Source: Scybalousia_A sp963540815 (GTDB lineage Bacteria > Bacteroidota > Bacteroidia > Bacteroidales > P3). Taken from it: DNA of 64,000 bases. The position numbers and the translations under genes are program-made. Where the stretch lies: NCBI GenBank assembly GCA_963540815.1, contig CAUTQY010000009.1:1-64000 (forward strand), written 5' to 3'. Positions within the stretch are counted from its first letter, which is position 1. Each line of letters opens with the position of its first letter. Shown here one piece after another: positions 36,584 through 45,668 of the stretch. A model generated the notes under the pieces. That model saw only the letters and a list, made by a program, of their open reading frames with translations, did no database searches and was not told where the DNA came from.

Positions 36584-37132
36584 TTATTCAAAGAGATAGG
36601 AAGAGGAAATTACTTTATCCATTTTGATGTCAAAACTTTCCATAGGTACGTTTTCCACTATTTGAAAGTCAAAGCAAACTCCTATCTTCACAGCCCTTAT
36701 TGTGCTCAATAATCTATCATAAAAACCCCTACCTCTTCCCATACGATTTTTTTTGCTGTCAAAAGCAACACCCGGCACTATCATCATTTTTATATCCTCC
36801 AAGGTCGCATATTCCTTACCCACCGGTTCCAATATGCCGAATTGTTCTCCTGCTCTCATACTGTTTTGCCCCAAATATTGTCTAAGAATCAAATCGTCTC
36901 CTTCTACACAAGGCAATAATATTGTTTTTTCTTGATACCATTTGTTCACAAAATCCCAAGTATATACCTCGTCCTCCATAGACCAATAACACAGCACAAC
37001 GTCAGCTTTTGGGAAAATATTCAGCCCTTCTATTTTTTCAAAAATAGGTAGAGATAGTTGTCTTTTTTTTTCAAAAGAGTAGAGTTTTTTTTGCTCCCTT
37101 ATTTTTTTTCTAAGTATTTTTTTGTCTTCCAT
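36584..37132 (-). CDS. 5-formyltetrahydrofolate cyclo-ligase
   Basis: Returns 5-formyl-THF to 5,10-methenyl-THF with ATP. The 182-residue protein begins KILRKKIREQKKLYS (the usual K-x-x-x-R start), has VLCYWSMEDEVYTW, LVPG-like MIVPGVAFDSKKNRMGRGRG, and FYDRLLSTI; the loop is MGRGRGFYDR where most members have GYGGGYYDR. It ends in VISSSYLFE. Likely first gene of the 5-FCL, tsaB, trmB unit. Confidence 0.92.
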   Translation of the reverse strand: MEDKKILRKKIREQKKLYSFEKKRQLSLPIFEKIEGLNIFPKADVVLCYWSMEDEVYTWDFVNKWYQEKTILLPCVEGDDLILRQYLGQNSMRAGEQFGILEPVGKEYATLEDIKMMIVPGVAFDSKKNRMGRGRGFYDRLLSTIRAVKIGVCFDFQIVENVPMESFDIKMDKVISSSYLFE

Positions 37133-37158
37133 AAAAATAAAAGCAATTATAAAATAAT

Positions 37159-37859
37159 CTATAACGACTTGGTTGTTTTTCTTTTAAAAAGTATTCTTGA
37201 ATACTTTTTTTTACCATTTATGTAAGGATAACCTATATTAAACTCCGTAATTTGTGTTGAAACCATTTCTTCGCAAATTTTGAATTGTTTCGGGTTGTAT
37301 AAGTAATCGCATTCTTGTTACCTATAATCAAAAACTTTTTATCATATTCTATCAGTTGTGAAACATATTCTATAAATAAGGAAAAAGGCGGATTGGTTAC
37401 CACTATATCGCTTTGCCTCAATAGTTCTTTGCATTCCTCACTACGAAAATCTCCGTTTTCTTCGAGTTCGCTAACAACATTGCCTTGCTTTAACAACAAC
37501 TGAACGTCTGCCAAATCTACCACTCCGTCATTGTTTAAATCCTCAACCTTATCAACAATAACCTTATAGGCAGGCTTCTTTTCCTTATCTTGTTCGTTAA
37601 ATAAAGACAACTCTCTGCCCGCAACAGAAGAACCGTTGTAACAGGTGCAGATAAGACGTTTGAGTTTGTAATCATTAAACTTCAAAACAAAGAATTTGAA
37701 AAAATGGCTTTCGTAAGGGTCATCGCAATTGCAAAAAACGGTCTTGCCTTTAAAGTGTTCCTTATAGTGTCTTAACTTTTCGGCAATGTCTTCTATTGGG
37801 GTATAAAATTCATCGTTCCTTGCCTCTTTTGCTTGGTGCAAACTCTTATTCTTTGCCAT
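37159..37859 (-). pseudogene. Broken EcoRI-type adenine-specific DNA methyltransferase
   Basis: From ATG 37859 the reading is intact for about 185 residues: QAKEARNDEFYTPIEDIAE, KTVFCNCDDPYESHFFKFF, ICTCYNGSSVAGREL, and the catalytic-motif region SDIVVTNPPFSLFIEYVSQL. It then loses the family (RNNSKFAKKWFQHK, stop 37233), yet one frame over a C-terminal tail remains (NIGYPYINGKKKYSRILFKR, stop at 37159). Roughly 100 residues of the usual 320-340 are missing, so an internal deletion plus frameshift. Before motif IV there is a dockerin-like loop DLNNDGVVDLAD. A TATTTTTG promoter box (37940-37947) is upstream. No EcoRI-like nuclease is nearby. Confidence 0.85.
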
Positions 37860-38040
37860 TGGTCTTTATGTCCTATTCTGTTTGATTTTATTTGATTTTA
37901 AAGGTTTATTTGTCGGATTTCCTGCGATTATCCTCTTTGCAAAAATACGAATAAAAAAAACTACTGACCTTATTTTTGCTAAAAAGATAGAAAATTTGAC
38001 AACCTTTTACAAAATACGGATTACTTATGTTTTCCGCCTC

Positions 38041-38408
38041 CGTAATTGCGAACGAAAGGGAAGCAATCCATAAAACAATACGTCATTGCGAGCCGTAAGT
38101 CGTGACAATCCATTCCGCTTTATACTTTTGCAATACCTTATAAGAATTTTGCCTTTCTTTGTTTGGATTCTGCCAAACAGCGATTCGTTATCAAAAAAAC
38201 CACCTTTTTTGAGTCAAAAAACCACCTTTTTTTGATGAAAAAAGGTGGTTTTTTCATCATCGAAACAAAGAGTGGCAGAAACCAAAAGCCATTTGGCAGA
38301 ATTATAATAGAAAATGGACTGCTTCACTGCGTTCGCAACGACGCGTTGTTTGAGATTGTCATGACTTTTTGTGAAGTCTCGCAAGGACGAAAAGGAAGGT
38401 CGCAATGA
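38041..38408 (-). repeat. Large palindromic dispersed repeat, copy 2 (inverted orientation)
   Basis: Relative to copy 1 this runs on the minus strand. Outer ends CGTCATTGCGAG (38081-38092) and CGTTCGCAACGACG (38330-38343); a further 65 bases (38344-38408) match the leading part of copy 1 almost base for base. In the core the arms read CCACC (38200-38204), CCACC (38222-38226) and GGTGG (38244-38248) where copies 1 and 3 have CATAG/CATAG/CTATG. Another unit (TAATTGCGAACG at 38043) lies outside. It begins about 180 bases upstream of the broken EcoRI-type methyltransferase. Confidence 0.9.
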
Positions 38409-38455
38409 CTATATATGAGGACTTGCAATGACTATATATGAGGACTTGCAATGAC
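38402..38455. repeat. Short tandem repeat, 23-bp unit
   Basis: The unit GCAATGACTATATATGAGGAC plus TT occurs twice in a row and a third time in part (GCAATGAC). It joins the end of repeat copy 2 to the shared 197-bp element. Confidence 0.85.
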
Positions 38456-38642
38456 ACAAAAGGGCGGGAAGGGAGAGTTTGCAACGAATCTTTTTGGCGT
38501 ATTGAATATTTACAATTTCATAAACTTCAATGCCATTTTGTTCAATTTAATTTTTTAGATCCGTTGTTATTTCGTTCAATTGTTTCGGCATAAACACAAG
38601 AGGCTATACGTTTGGAAAAGAATAATCCAAACTCTGTCTGCC
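38446..38642 (-). repeat. Shared 197-bp element, copy A (old coding remnant)
   Basis: On the minus strand this runs from GGCAGA (38642) to TCATTGCAA (38446) and matches 59797-59994 at roughly nine bases in ten. Copy B is still open and reads SFPNVESLVFVSEQLNEI, then NGIEVYEIVDIQYAKKIR; copy A has stops in that frame (after SFPNV and after TDLKN), so it is the more decayed. The protein family was not recognised. Confidence 0.8.
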
Positions 38643-39014
38643 ATACTTGCATTAAAACTCTATTTGGAATAATGTCCCGTCGTATCGTGAAATTTATTTT
38701 TTGCTCTCCTATTTGCAAAGTATGAATATCTTGTTCAAAAAATGTCCCATTGCTTTCGTACCTTCTTCTATTGCAAATATTAAAGCCAAAGAATATATTC
38801 TTTTGTACTGAATCAATGGATAAGAGTAGCGAAAGGTATCTTTTGTTGTATGATTATGAAAGAGAATGTTTCCTTTTTTGCGATATGGAAGACAAAACCG
38901 CACCGCTAAACAAAGGAATTTCATGATTGGTTATCTTGGAAATCAAATAAAATTCTTAGTGTTTTTATGTATTTACCTTTTTCCATTACTCGTTAAAAAT
39001 ATGTTTAAAAACGA
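38643..39014. other. Gap without a clear gene
   Basis: Nothing firm is seen. A 36-codon plus-strand reading from ATG 38816 to 38926 (MDKSSERYLLLYDYERECF...) looks protein-like and is open upstream to 38726, so it could be a gene remnant, but no family is recognised. The stretch 37860-38040 likewise holds only the methyltransferase promoter. Confidence 0.4.
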
Positions 39015-39055
39015 CAATAAAAAAAACAGCAGCCGCATAGAGCGGCTGCTGTTTT
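39015..39055 (-). terminator. Strong intrinsic terminator of pepA-pdxA
   Basis: A perfect 14-bp stem: AAAACAGCAGCCGC (39023-39036) with GCGGCTGCTGTTTT (39042-39055), loop ATAGA. On the minus strand it is followed by TTTTTTATT. The pdxA stop is 183 bases upstream, so the transcript would have a long 3-prime end; nothing else is seen in 39056-39237. Confidence 0.88.
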
Positions 39056-39237
39056 GATATAAAAATATACTAGAAAAGCAAGGGTATTTTACCCCCTCTC
39101 ATTTATAACACTGTGATAATAAACAATATATCTAATATATGATTTCATAAAAAACGCTTACTATCTCAGTTTGTTCAAATTATTTGTGCAGAGGTATTCA
39201 TAAATTTATAACCTACAAATTGTGTTACGGACAAAGT

Positions 39238-40386
39238 TTATATAACCTCTTCTTGTTCTTCTTTTTGGAGTTCTTGAGTAATATCTTCGTCAATGTTATT
39301 ATCTCTGTGCGCCTTTTGCAAGGTATTGCGAGTTAATTCGTCGTATTCTCTTCTGTTTTTGATTATTTCCACAGCCAAATAAACGGCATTGCGATAACTC
39401 TGCGCCGAGGCTTGATTTTTGCCGGCTATTTCGTATGCCGTACCATGTGCGGGTGAAGTTCTTACGTAGGGCAAACCGGCCGTAAAATTAACTCCTTCCG
39501 TAAAGGACATTAACTTAAAGGGAATTAAACCCTGGTCGTGATACAAGGCCATAACTCCGTCAAAATCATTCATAGAACCATTACCGAAAAAACCGTCGGA
39601 AGGATAAGGACCAAAGGCAAGAATACCGTTATCGTAAGCCTCTTTTATGGCAGGAGCAACAATTTGGTCGTCTTCCGTACCTATCAACCCTCTATCGCCC
39701 GCATGAGGATTGAGAGCAAGAACCGCTATTTTTGGCATACGAATTCCAAAATCCCTTTTCAGAGAATAATCCATTACTTTTAGTTTTCGCATAATAAGGT
39801 CTTTGGTAACAACTCTTGGCACATCTTTAAGTGCCAAATGATTGGTCATTATTCCTATGTGTATGTTTCTGCAAGTCATTATCATCAAAGACTCTTTTGC
39901 TCCGAATTTTCTTGTCAAATATTCCGTATGTCCGGGGAAATTAAAAGTGTCGCTTTGTATGTTTTTTTTGTTAATAGGGTTGGTTACCAAAGCATCAATG
40001 TGTCCCTCCATTATTTCCTCGCAAGCTCTTTCCAAACTCAAAGCGGCAAGCTCCCCTCCCACTTCGGTAGGTTGCCCTATATCTATTTTTACTTCGTCGT
40101 GTATAATGTTTAGAATGTTAAACTTTTGCGGTTCTGCCTGAGAGGCATAGCGAATATTGGTAAAAGCAAAGTCATTGGCTCCTATAAGTTTTTTGTGATA
40201 AGATAGGACCTTACTCGAACCGTATAATATAGGAGTACAAAAATCCGTCATTCTACTATCCGAAAAACATTTTAGCATAACCTCGTAGCCTATACCGTTT
40301 ATATCTCCTTGCGAAATACCTATTTTTACAGGCATGTTCTCGTTGTTACGTCTGTTAAAATTACCGTTGCTGGTATAATTTGCCAT
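39238..40386 (-). CDS. pdxA: 4-hydroxythreonine-4-phosphate dehydrogenase
   Basis: Pyridoxal phosphate synthesis, DXP-dependent branch. The motifs are complete: KIGISQGDINGIGYEVMLKC, VTNPINKKNIQSDTFNFPGH with the metal His, NHLALKDVPRVVTKDLI, LNPHAGDRGLIG, and DGVMALYHDQGLIPFKLMSF. With ATG 40386 the protein is 382 residues; ATG 40335 (MPVKIGISQGD) gives 365 and a start closer to the family. The extra N-terminal 17 residues are Asn-rich (YTSNGNFNRRNNEN), and the C-terminus has an acidic Glu/Gln tail. It lies 12 bases after pepA. Confidence 0.94.
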   Translation of the reverse strand: MANYTSNGNFNRRNNENMPVKIGISQGDINGIGYEVMLKCFSDSRMTDFCTPILYGSSKVLSYHKKLIGANDFAFTNIRYASQAEPQKFNILNIIHDEVKIDIGQPTEVGGELAALSLERACEEIMEGHIDALVTNPINKKNIQSDTFNFPGHTEYLTRKFGAKESLMIMTCRNIHIGIMTNHLALKDVPRVVTKDLIMRKLKVMDYSLKRDFGIRMPKIAVLALNPHAGDRGLIGTEDDQIVAPAIKEAYDNGILAFGPYPSDGFFGNGSMNDFDGVMALYHDQGLIPFKLMSFTEGVNFTAGLPYVRTSPAHGTAYEIAGKNQASAQSYRNAVYLAVEIIKNRREYDELTRNTLQKAHRDNNIDEDITQELQKEEQEEVI

Positions 40387-40398
40387 TATTGTATTGTT

Positions 40399-41838
40399 TT
40401 ATTTGTGATATGTTTTGAGAAACTCTACCAAAAGCCTAACTCCGTAGCCGGTAGCATGCAAACGATTGTAAGAATCTTTTTTATTGGTAAAAGACACTCC
40501 GGCAATATCCAAGTGAATAAAAGGATAGTTTGTAAAATATGCCAAAAATTTGCCCGCTGTAATCATACCTGCAAAACTCTCACCGGAATTTTTTATATCC
40601 GCTATTTCGGATTTTATACATTCGTCATACTCTTTCCAGAAAGGAAACTCCGCTATACGCTCATAAACTCTTTTGCCACAGGTTTTCAAAACGTTCATAA
40701 AATTTTCCGCATCTTTTTCTATTGCCGCTATACCAAAAGGACCTATTGCTCTTGCGGCCGCTCCCGTAAGGGTTGCGGCATCTATAACCAAAGAAGGATT
40801 ATATTGTTTTGCGAATGCTAAGGCATCTGCCAAAATCATACGACCCTCTGCATCCGTATTTACTACCTCTACATTGGTGCCGTCATACATATTTATTATA
40901 TCACCGTTGGCATAGGCGTTTTGTCCCGGTCTGTTGTCCGTTGAAGGAAACAAACCTATAATATGAATGGGGATACTCAGTCTTGCACAAGCATACATAA
41001 CCGAGGCCATAAGAGCAGCACCCGACATATCGTCTTTCATATCGTTCATAAAGTTGCCCGTCTTTATATTCAATCCTCCCGTGTCGTAGACTATTCCTTT
41101 GCCCACAAGCACAACGGGATGAGAATTTTTAAACTTTTCGGGCTTATATTCCATTATGGTAAAGGTAGGAGGCTCCACACTTCCTTTGTTTACAGCCAAA
41201 ATACCTCCCATTTTTTCTTTTTCTATCTTGTCCTTATCCCAAATCTCAACGTGCATACCTGTTTCCAAACCCATGTTTTGTATACTTTCTGCAAGAGTTG
41301 TCGCGTTAATAACCGTTACGGGTTCGTTTATCAAATCTCTGCATTTCTCCGTTGCCTCACAAATTATTCTAAGGGTACCTATATCCTTTTTGGTTATATC
41401 TTTGTCGCAAATATGCAAATTGTCAAAAGGATGTATCAAACGTTTTGGGTCTGTTTTGTAGTTGTCAAAAACATAACTTGCCAAAAGCATACCTTCCACA
41501 AAGCCAAGTATCATTTCTTTTTGAACGGGGGTAACAAGTTGAAGATCTTTGATATACTTTTTGTCACAAAGTTGCAGTATTTTTGCCCCCAATCGTCTGT
41601 ATTTCTCCTTGTCTTGATACTCTATGCCTTCTTCTTTTACTATTTCCACAAAAATATAACGACCCAACTCATTAAAGGAAAAGTTATTTATACTCTTGTC
41701 GTTATATTCTTGTTTGATATATTCCAATTGTTGTTTGGAAAGTAGTCCTTCTCTTAGAGAATTGATATTTTCCGTATTGCAAACAACAATAACGGACATA
41801 TCGTTTTTTATTGTTTGAATTTTATCTATTCCTATCAT
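40399..41838 (-). CDS. pepA: M17 leucyl aminopeptidase
   Basis: Cytoplasmic zinc/manganese aminopeptidase, hexameric in known members. The active-site blocks are intact: VLVGKGIVYDTGGLNIK (metal Lys and Asp), MKDDMSGAALMASVMYA, and the signature NTDAEGRMILADALAFA, followed by DAATLTGAAARAIG. ATG 41838 (479 residues) is preferred because a TAATTTTG box (41868-41875) stands between it and the first in-frame ATG at 41907. The C-terminus PFIHLDIAGVSF is typical. It heads a unit with pdxA. Confidence 0.93.
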   Translation of the reverse strand: MIGIDKIQTIKNDMSVIVVCNTENINSLREGLLSKQQLEYIKQEYNDKSINNFSFNELGRYIFVEIVKEEGIEYQDKEKYRRLGAKILQLCDKKYIKDLQLVTPVQKEMILGFVEGMLLASYVFDNYKTDPKRLIHPFDNLHICDKDITKKDIGTLRIICEATEKCRDLINEPVTVINATTLAESIQNMGLETGMHVEIWDKDKIEKEKMGGILAVNKGSVEPPTFTIMEYKPEKFKNSHPVVLVGKGIVYDTGGLNIKTGNFMNDMKDDMSGAALMASVMYACARLSIPIHIIGLFPSTDNRPGQNAYANGDIINMYDGTNVEVVNTDAEGRMILADALAFAKQYNPSLVIDAATLTGAAARAIGPFGIAAIEKDAENFMNVLKTCGKRVYERIAEFPFWKEYDECIKSEIADIKNSGESFAGMITAGKFLAYFTNYPFIHLDIAGVSFTNKKDSYNRLHATGYGVRLLVEFLKTYHK

Positions 41839-41867
41839 AAGGCAAATAAGTGTTGTTTTATCTTTTG

Positions 41868-41875
41868 CAAAATTA
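41868..41875 (-). promoter_or_regulatory. -7 box (TAATTTTG) of pepA-pdxA
   Basis: Minus-strand TAATTTTG 29 bases before ATG 41838. No TTTG at the standard distance; the first TTTG upstream is about 29 bases away. Confidence 0.6.
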
Positions 41876-41952
41876 ATTATTTTTATTCGCTTTGATGTAA
41901 TTTGCAAAGTATTTTTAAATACGCAAACCCAAACCGATTTTATAAATAATTG

Positions 41953-41960
41953 TATCTTTG
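41953..41960 (+). promoter_or_regulatory. -7 box (TATCTTTG) of the threonine dehydrogenase gene
   Basis: TATCTTTG lies 58 bases before the ATG at 42019; no good -33 element is seen. Confidence 0.55.
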
Positions 41961-42018
41961 CAAAAATTTTTTTTTACAAAAGATTACGTTTTGTTAAATA
42001 TATAATGTTTATATTAAA

Positions 42019-42975
42019 ATGAAAAATATATTGGTTTTAGGTTCGGGCGGACAGATAGGCTCGGAGCTTACAATGAGATTGCGTGAGGTATATGGCGGAG
42101 CAAATGTTGTTGCCACAGATTTGAATCCCGAAAGATTAACCCAAGCCATACAAGAAACGGGACCAACGGGCAAAGTAGATGCTTGCAACGCCAAACAAAT
42201 AGCGGAGTTTGCAGACAAGTACAATATTGATACTATTTATAATTTGGTTGCCATTTTGTCTGCAACGGCAGAAAAGAATCCTATGTTGGGCTGGAATGTA
42301 GGCATGGGAGCCTTAATTAACTGTTTGGAAATATCAAGAGAGAAAAAATGCGCCCTTTTTACTCCTTCTTCAATAGGTGCTTTCGGTCCTAATACTCCTT
42401 TGGACAACACGCCGCAAGATACCATACAAAGACCTCAAACCATATACGGAGTAACAAAGGTTACGGGCGAATTGTTGGGAGATTATTATTTCAAACGTTT
42501 TGGAACAGATACGCGCAGTGTGAGATTTCCGGGACTTATCTCCTATGTAACTCCTCCTGGAGGTGGCACTACTGACTATGCAGTAGATATATACTATGCT
42601 GCCGTAAAGGGAGAGGACTTTGTTTGCCCTTTAAGGAAAGACACTCTTTTGGATATGATGTATATGCCGGACGCTCTCAATGCAGCAATCAACATTATGG
42701 AAGCCGACCCTACAAAACTTGTACACAGAAACTCCTTCAATGTTACGGCAATGCATTTTAACCCCGAGGAAATATACGCCGAGGTAAGAAAACATCACCC
42801 TAACTTCAAAATGACTTACGAAATTGAGCCTATAAAACAATCAATAGCAGACTCTTGGCCAAATTATATGGACGACTCTTGCGCAAGAAAAGAATGGGGA
42901 TTTAAGCCCGAGTATGACCTACCTAAGATGACAAAAGATATGATAGAGAAACTGAAAATAAAATTCGGTAAATAA
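42019..42975 (+). CDS. SDR-type L-threonine 3-dehydrogenase
   Basis: NAD-dependent oxidation of L-threonine to 2-amino-3-oxobutyrate, the first step of threonine breakdown to glycine and acetyl-CoA. The 318-residue extended-SDR protein has the NAD loop LVLGSGGQIGSEL, the SSIGAFGP and YGVTKVTGELLGDYY active-site pieces (YxxxK), and the run RFPGLISYVTPPGGGTTDYA that marks the short-chain TDH group rather than sugar epimerases. The partner ligase Kbl is not in this window. The gene stands alone with its own promoter and terminator. Confidence 0.88.
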   Translation: MKNILVLGSGGQIGSELTMRLREVYGGANVVATDLNPERLTQAIQETGPTGKVDACNAKQIAEFADKYNIDTIYNLVAILSATAEKNPMLGWNVGMGALINCLEISREKKCALFTPSSIGAFGPNTPLDNTPQDTIQRPQTIYGVTKVTGELLGDYYFKRFGTDTRSVRFPGLISYVTPPGGGTTDYAVDIYYAAVKGEDFVCPLRKDTLLDMMYMPDALNAAINIMEADPTKLVHRNSFNVTAMHFNPEEIYAEVRKHHPNFKMTYEIEPIKQSIADSWPNYMDDSCARKEWGFKPEYDLPKMTKDMIEKLKIKFGK

Positions 42976-43003
42976 AGCCCAATCTTTATCTTTTTTGATA
43001 TGA

Positions 43004-43038
43004 AAAGCGACAGGTTATTTCCCCGTCGCTTTTTTTTA
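43004..43038 (+). terminator. Intrinsic terminator of the threonine dehydrogenase gene
   Basis: AAAGCGAC (43004-43011) pairs with GTCGCTTT (43025-43032), then TTTTTT. It ends at the convergent res stop (43036), so it may serve both strands. Confidence 0.85.
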
Positions 43039-45663
43039 TTTTATCAACTCCTCCAATTTGCTAACAACCTTGTATTCCAGACCGTCAAATACTTCATAAT
43101 TCTTTTGGGCACAAGAAATTTTATTCTTTTCCAAATCCGACAGTCTAAAATCTTTTGTTGTATTGTCTCTACCCTTTATTTCGGCTATAAAATATATTTT
43201 TTTGTCTTTTTCCAACAATACTGCCCAGTCGGGATTATAATTTCCGATAGGTGTGGGAATTTTGAACCAAGACGGGAGTTTGAAAAAATATATTACCTCT
43301 TGTCTATACTCACAATCTTTTGCAAAATCGGATTCAATATTGGAATCTATGGGAATAAAATTTTCATAAATAGTTTTGGAGTTATCTTTTATCTTGTATG
43401 AGTTGCTATTGTATGCCAACAAGTTAGAATCATCAAAAAGAGACATTTCTCAAAATTGATTTTTGAGTTTGGAATATTCTATACCCTCCAAAAGCATATC
43501 TGCCAAAACCCTGTTGATTATCTCCACAATATTGTCCGTAAAATATTGCGGATTAATAAAAATATCCTATGTTTTACCGCTTTGCAAAAGAATTGTGCAA
43601 ACGGTTTTTCTTGTCAGTTTTGTCCTACTTCTTATATAGTCTATAACGTCATAAAAAACGGAATACTTCGTTTGTATATTTTCCGTTTTTTCTTTCACAA
43701 CGACAGTATCCACTCCTTCGTCCGTAATATCTACTCTAACTTTTGTTGCCGTTATGTTTATTTGCGGAGTATCTGTATTTTTTATATTTTCAACAACCTT
43801 ATCTATTAACTCTTTTGTGTCAAAACTTACGTTATAAGTTGTCTTATATCTTATTTTGTCCCATATTTCTTTGAATCTGTCGTCCAACTCAAAGCCCTTT
43901 TTGTATTTTATTTTTACTTGTTCTTTTTTGTTCTTGATTCTACCCGAAAATTCCACTCCGCACTCTTCTTGTATTTCCGTCTGAAGTTTGGAGACAAAAC
44001 CTTCATAACTTTCGTTTGCAATAACGGTTAATCTGTTTATGTTCTTGTCGTATATTCTCCTACCTTTGTTATCTACTGCAAGTCGCAAACCTCTTCCTAT
44101 TTCTTGTCGTTTTTTCATATCCGACTTTGTTTCATTAAGAGTACAGATTTGAAACACATTAGGGTTGTCCCAACCTTCCCTGAGGGCAGAATGAGAAAAA
44201 ATAAATTGCAAAGGCTCGTTCAAATCCAACAATCTTTCCTTGTCTTTCATTATCAAATTATAGGTATCATTATCTGCCAAAGTATTTCCTTTGGTATCTT
44301 TCCAAACACCTTTTTTGTTTGTGTCTTGCGAAAAATAACCGTTGTGCAAAGTACTTATATCCTCAACGTAAAATGGCTTATATTTCTCCTTCGTTGTAGT
44401 CAAGCGCTCATATATTTCTTCGAACCAAAGGGCAAACTTTCCTTTCTCATTGTCGGCAGTTCTGTAATTGGCAACCCTATCTATAAAAAACAAAGAAAGT
44501 ATTTTTAGGTTTTTATTTGCTATTTTTTTGTCAAGATGTTCTATTATGGTTTCCTCTATTTGATTTTTCATTATCTCATCCATCATGCCTCCCTGCGTTT
44601 GCCCCAATAGAATTTGTTTGCCGTTGGCAAATTTTACCACACCTATTGCTTTATCTATTTCGTTTACAATGTAGCCCTCATAGACTTGCAAACCGCAAGA
44701 CTTTTCCAACAGACTATTATTGTTTTTTACCTTTACTTCCCTTCTTTCCACTCCGTTTGCGGACAAACAATTTATTTCCAAAACGGCTTCTATTCTTTGG
44801 GATTTGGATACTATTCTTTTCAAAAGTATGTAAGCATCCTTGCTATTGTCCCAAACACTATCAACATCTATTTGTTTAACCAAACCCAAATCAAAAGCAC
44901 GAACCGGATTAAGAGAATAAATAAGGTTGTAAGGATTTTTGTGTGTGGCGGAATATCGCAAAGTGCAAAGAGGATTAAGATTTTCAACGGCTTGTTTTCT
45001 TATACCCGTTTCCATATTTTGCGGCTCGTCTATAATAGCAATGGGATTTGTTGCCTTTATAAACTCCACAGGTTTTACTCCGTTGAGTTTATCATTTTCA
45101 TTATTTATAATATTGCTATCTCTTGTAAAGGAGTCTATATTTATTACAAGTATTTCAATATTGTTGTTATCCGCAAAACCTCTTAACATGGACGGGCGAC
45201 TGCTGTCGTAAACATGGAAATTCAAAGGTTCGTTATTATACAAGGTTTGAAAATGTTTGTGAGTTATTTGTAAAGTTTTCAAAACTCCTTCTCTAATGGC
45301 AATACTCGGTACAATGATAAGGAACTTTTTAAAACCGTAATTCTTTTCCAATTCGTATATTGTCCTCAAATAAACATATGTTTTGCCCGTACCTGTTTCC
45401 ATTTCAACGGAGAAATTTTTTCCGTTGCTTGCCAAAAGAGTTTGCTCGCTTATGTTGTTCTTTGCTTGTACTTTGTTTAGGTTATCTTGCAAAACCTCGT
45501 CACTAATAGATAATTCGTTTGCTACGCAACTTATAATTGCGGAATTGTTATTTATCTGTTGCCAATTGTTTTCCGTTGATTTTTTTTGTCCTTTAAACAA
45601 ATCAACAACGGACTTTATTGCCTGCTTTTGATAATTCAGATTTGCCTCAAACAATAGTTCCAT
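43036..45663 (-). pseudogene. res: Type III restriction subunit Res with two in-frame stop codons
   Basis: One frame of 875 codons encodes a full Res subunit but is cut by TAG at 43567-43569 (codon 699) and TGA at 43450-43452 (codon 738); there is no frameshift. Residues 1-698 hold the helicase: VEMETGTGKTYVYLRTIYEL (Walker A), FLIIVPSIAIREGV, AIIDEPQNMETG (DEPQ box) and MKKRQEIGRGLRLAVD (motif VI). The nuclease domain lies after both stops, with NPDWAVLLEKD and FIAEIKGR (PD-ExK type). A product ending at the first stop would keep ATPase and DNA-translocation parts and lose cleavage. It starts 5 bases after mod. The short reading from ATG 43446 is the C-terminal piece of this gene, not a separate gene. 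Confidence 0.92.
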
Positions 45664-45668
45664 TTTTT

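Noticed and set aside
38402..38455. CRISPR-like array
   Set aside because: Units are directly adjacent with no spacers and no cas genes are near.
38709..38924. 71-residue minus-strand reading
   Set aside because: No family, no promoter or start context; the plus strand of the same stretch looks at least as protein-like, so neither is called.
40963..41745. 260-codon plus-strand reading opposite pepA
   Set aside because: It lies wholly on the antisense of an intact pepA with all active-site motifs and has the Phe/Tyr/Cys-rich look of an antisense frame.
43036..43446. A separate 136-residue gene downstream of res
   Set aside because: It is in the same frame as res, starts two codons after the TGA and holds the PD-ExK end of Res; it is a piece of that gene.
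43450..43569. TAG and TGA read through in res, as in a recoded genetic code
   Set aside because: TGA and TAG are used as ordinary stops elsewhere in the window (for example res is cut, while intact genes have no internal TGA), so a code change is not supported.
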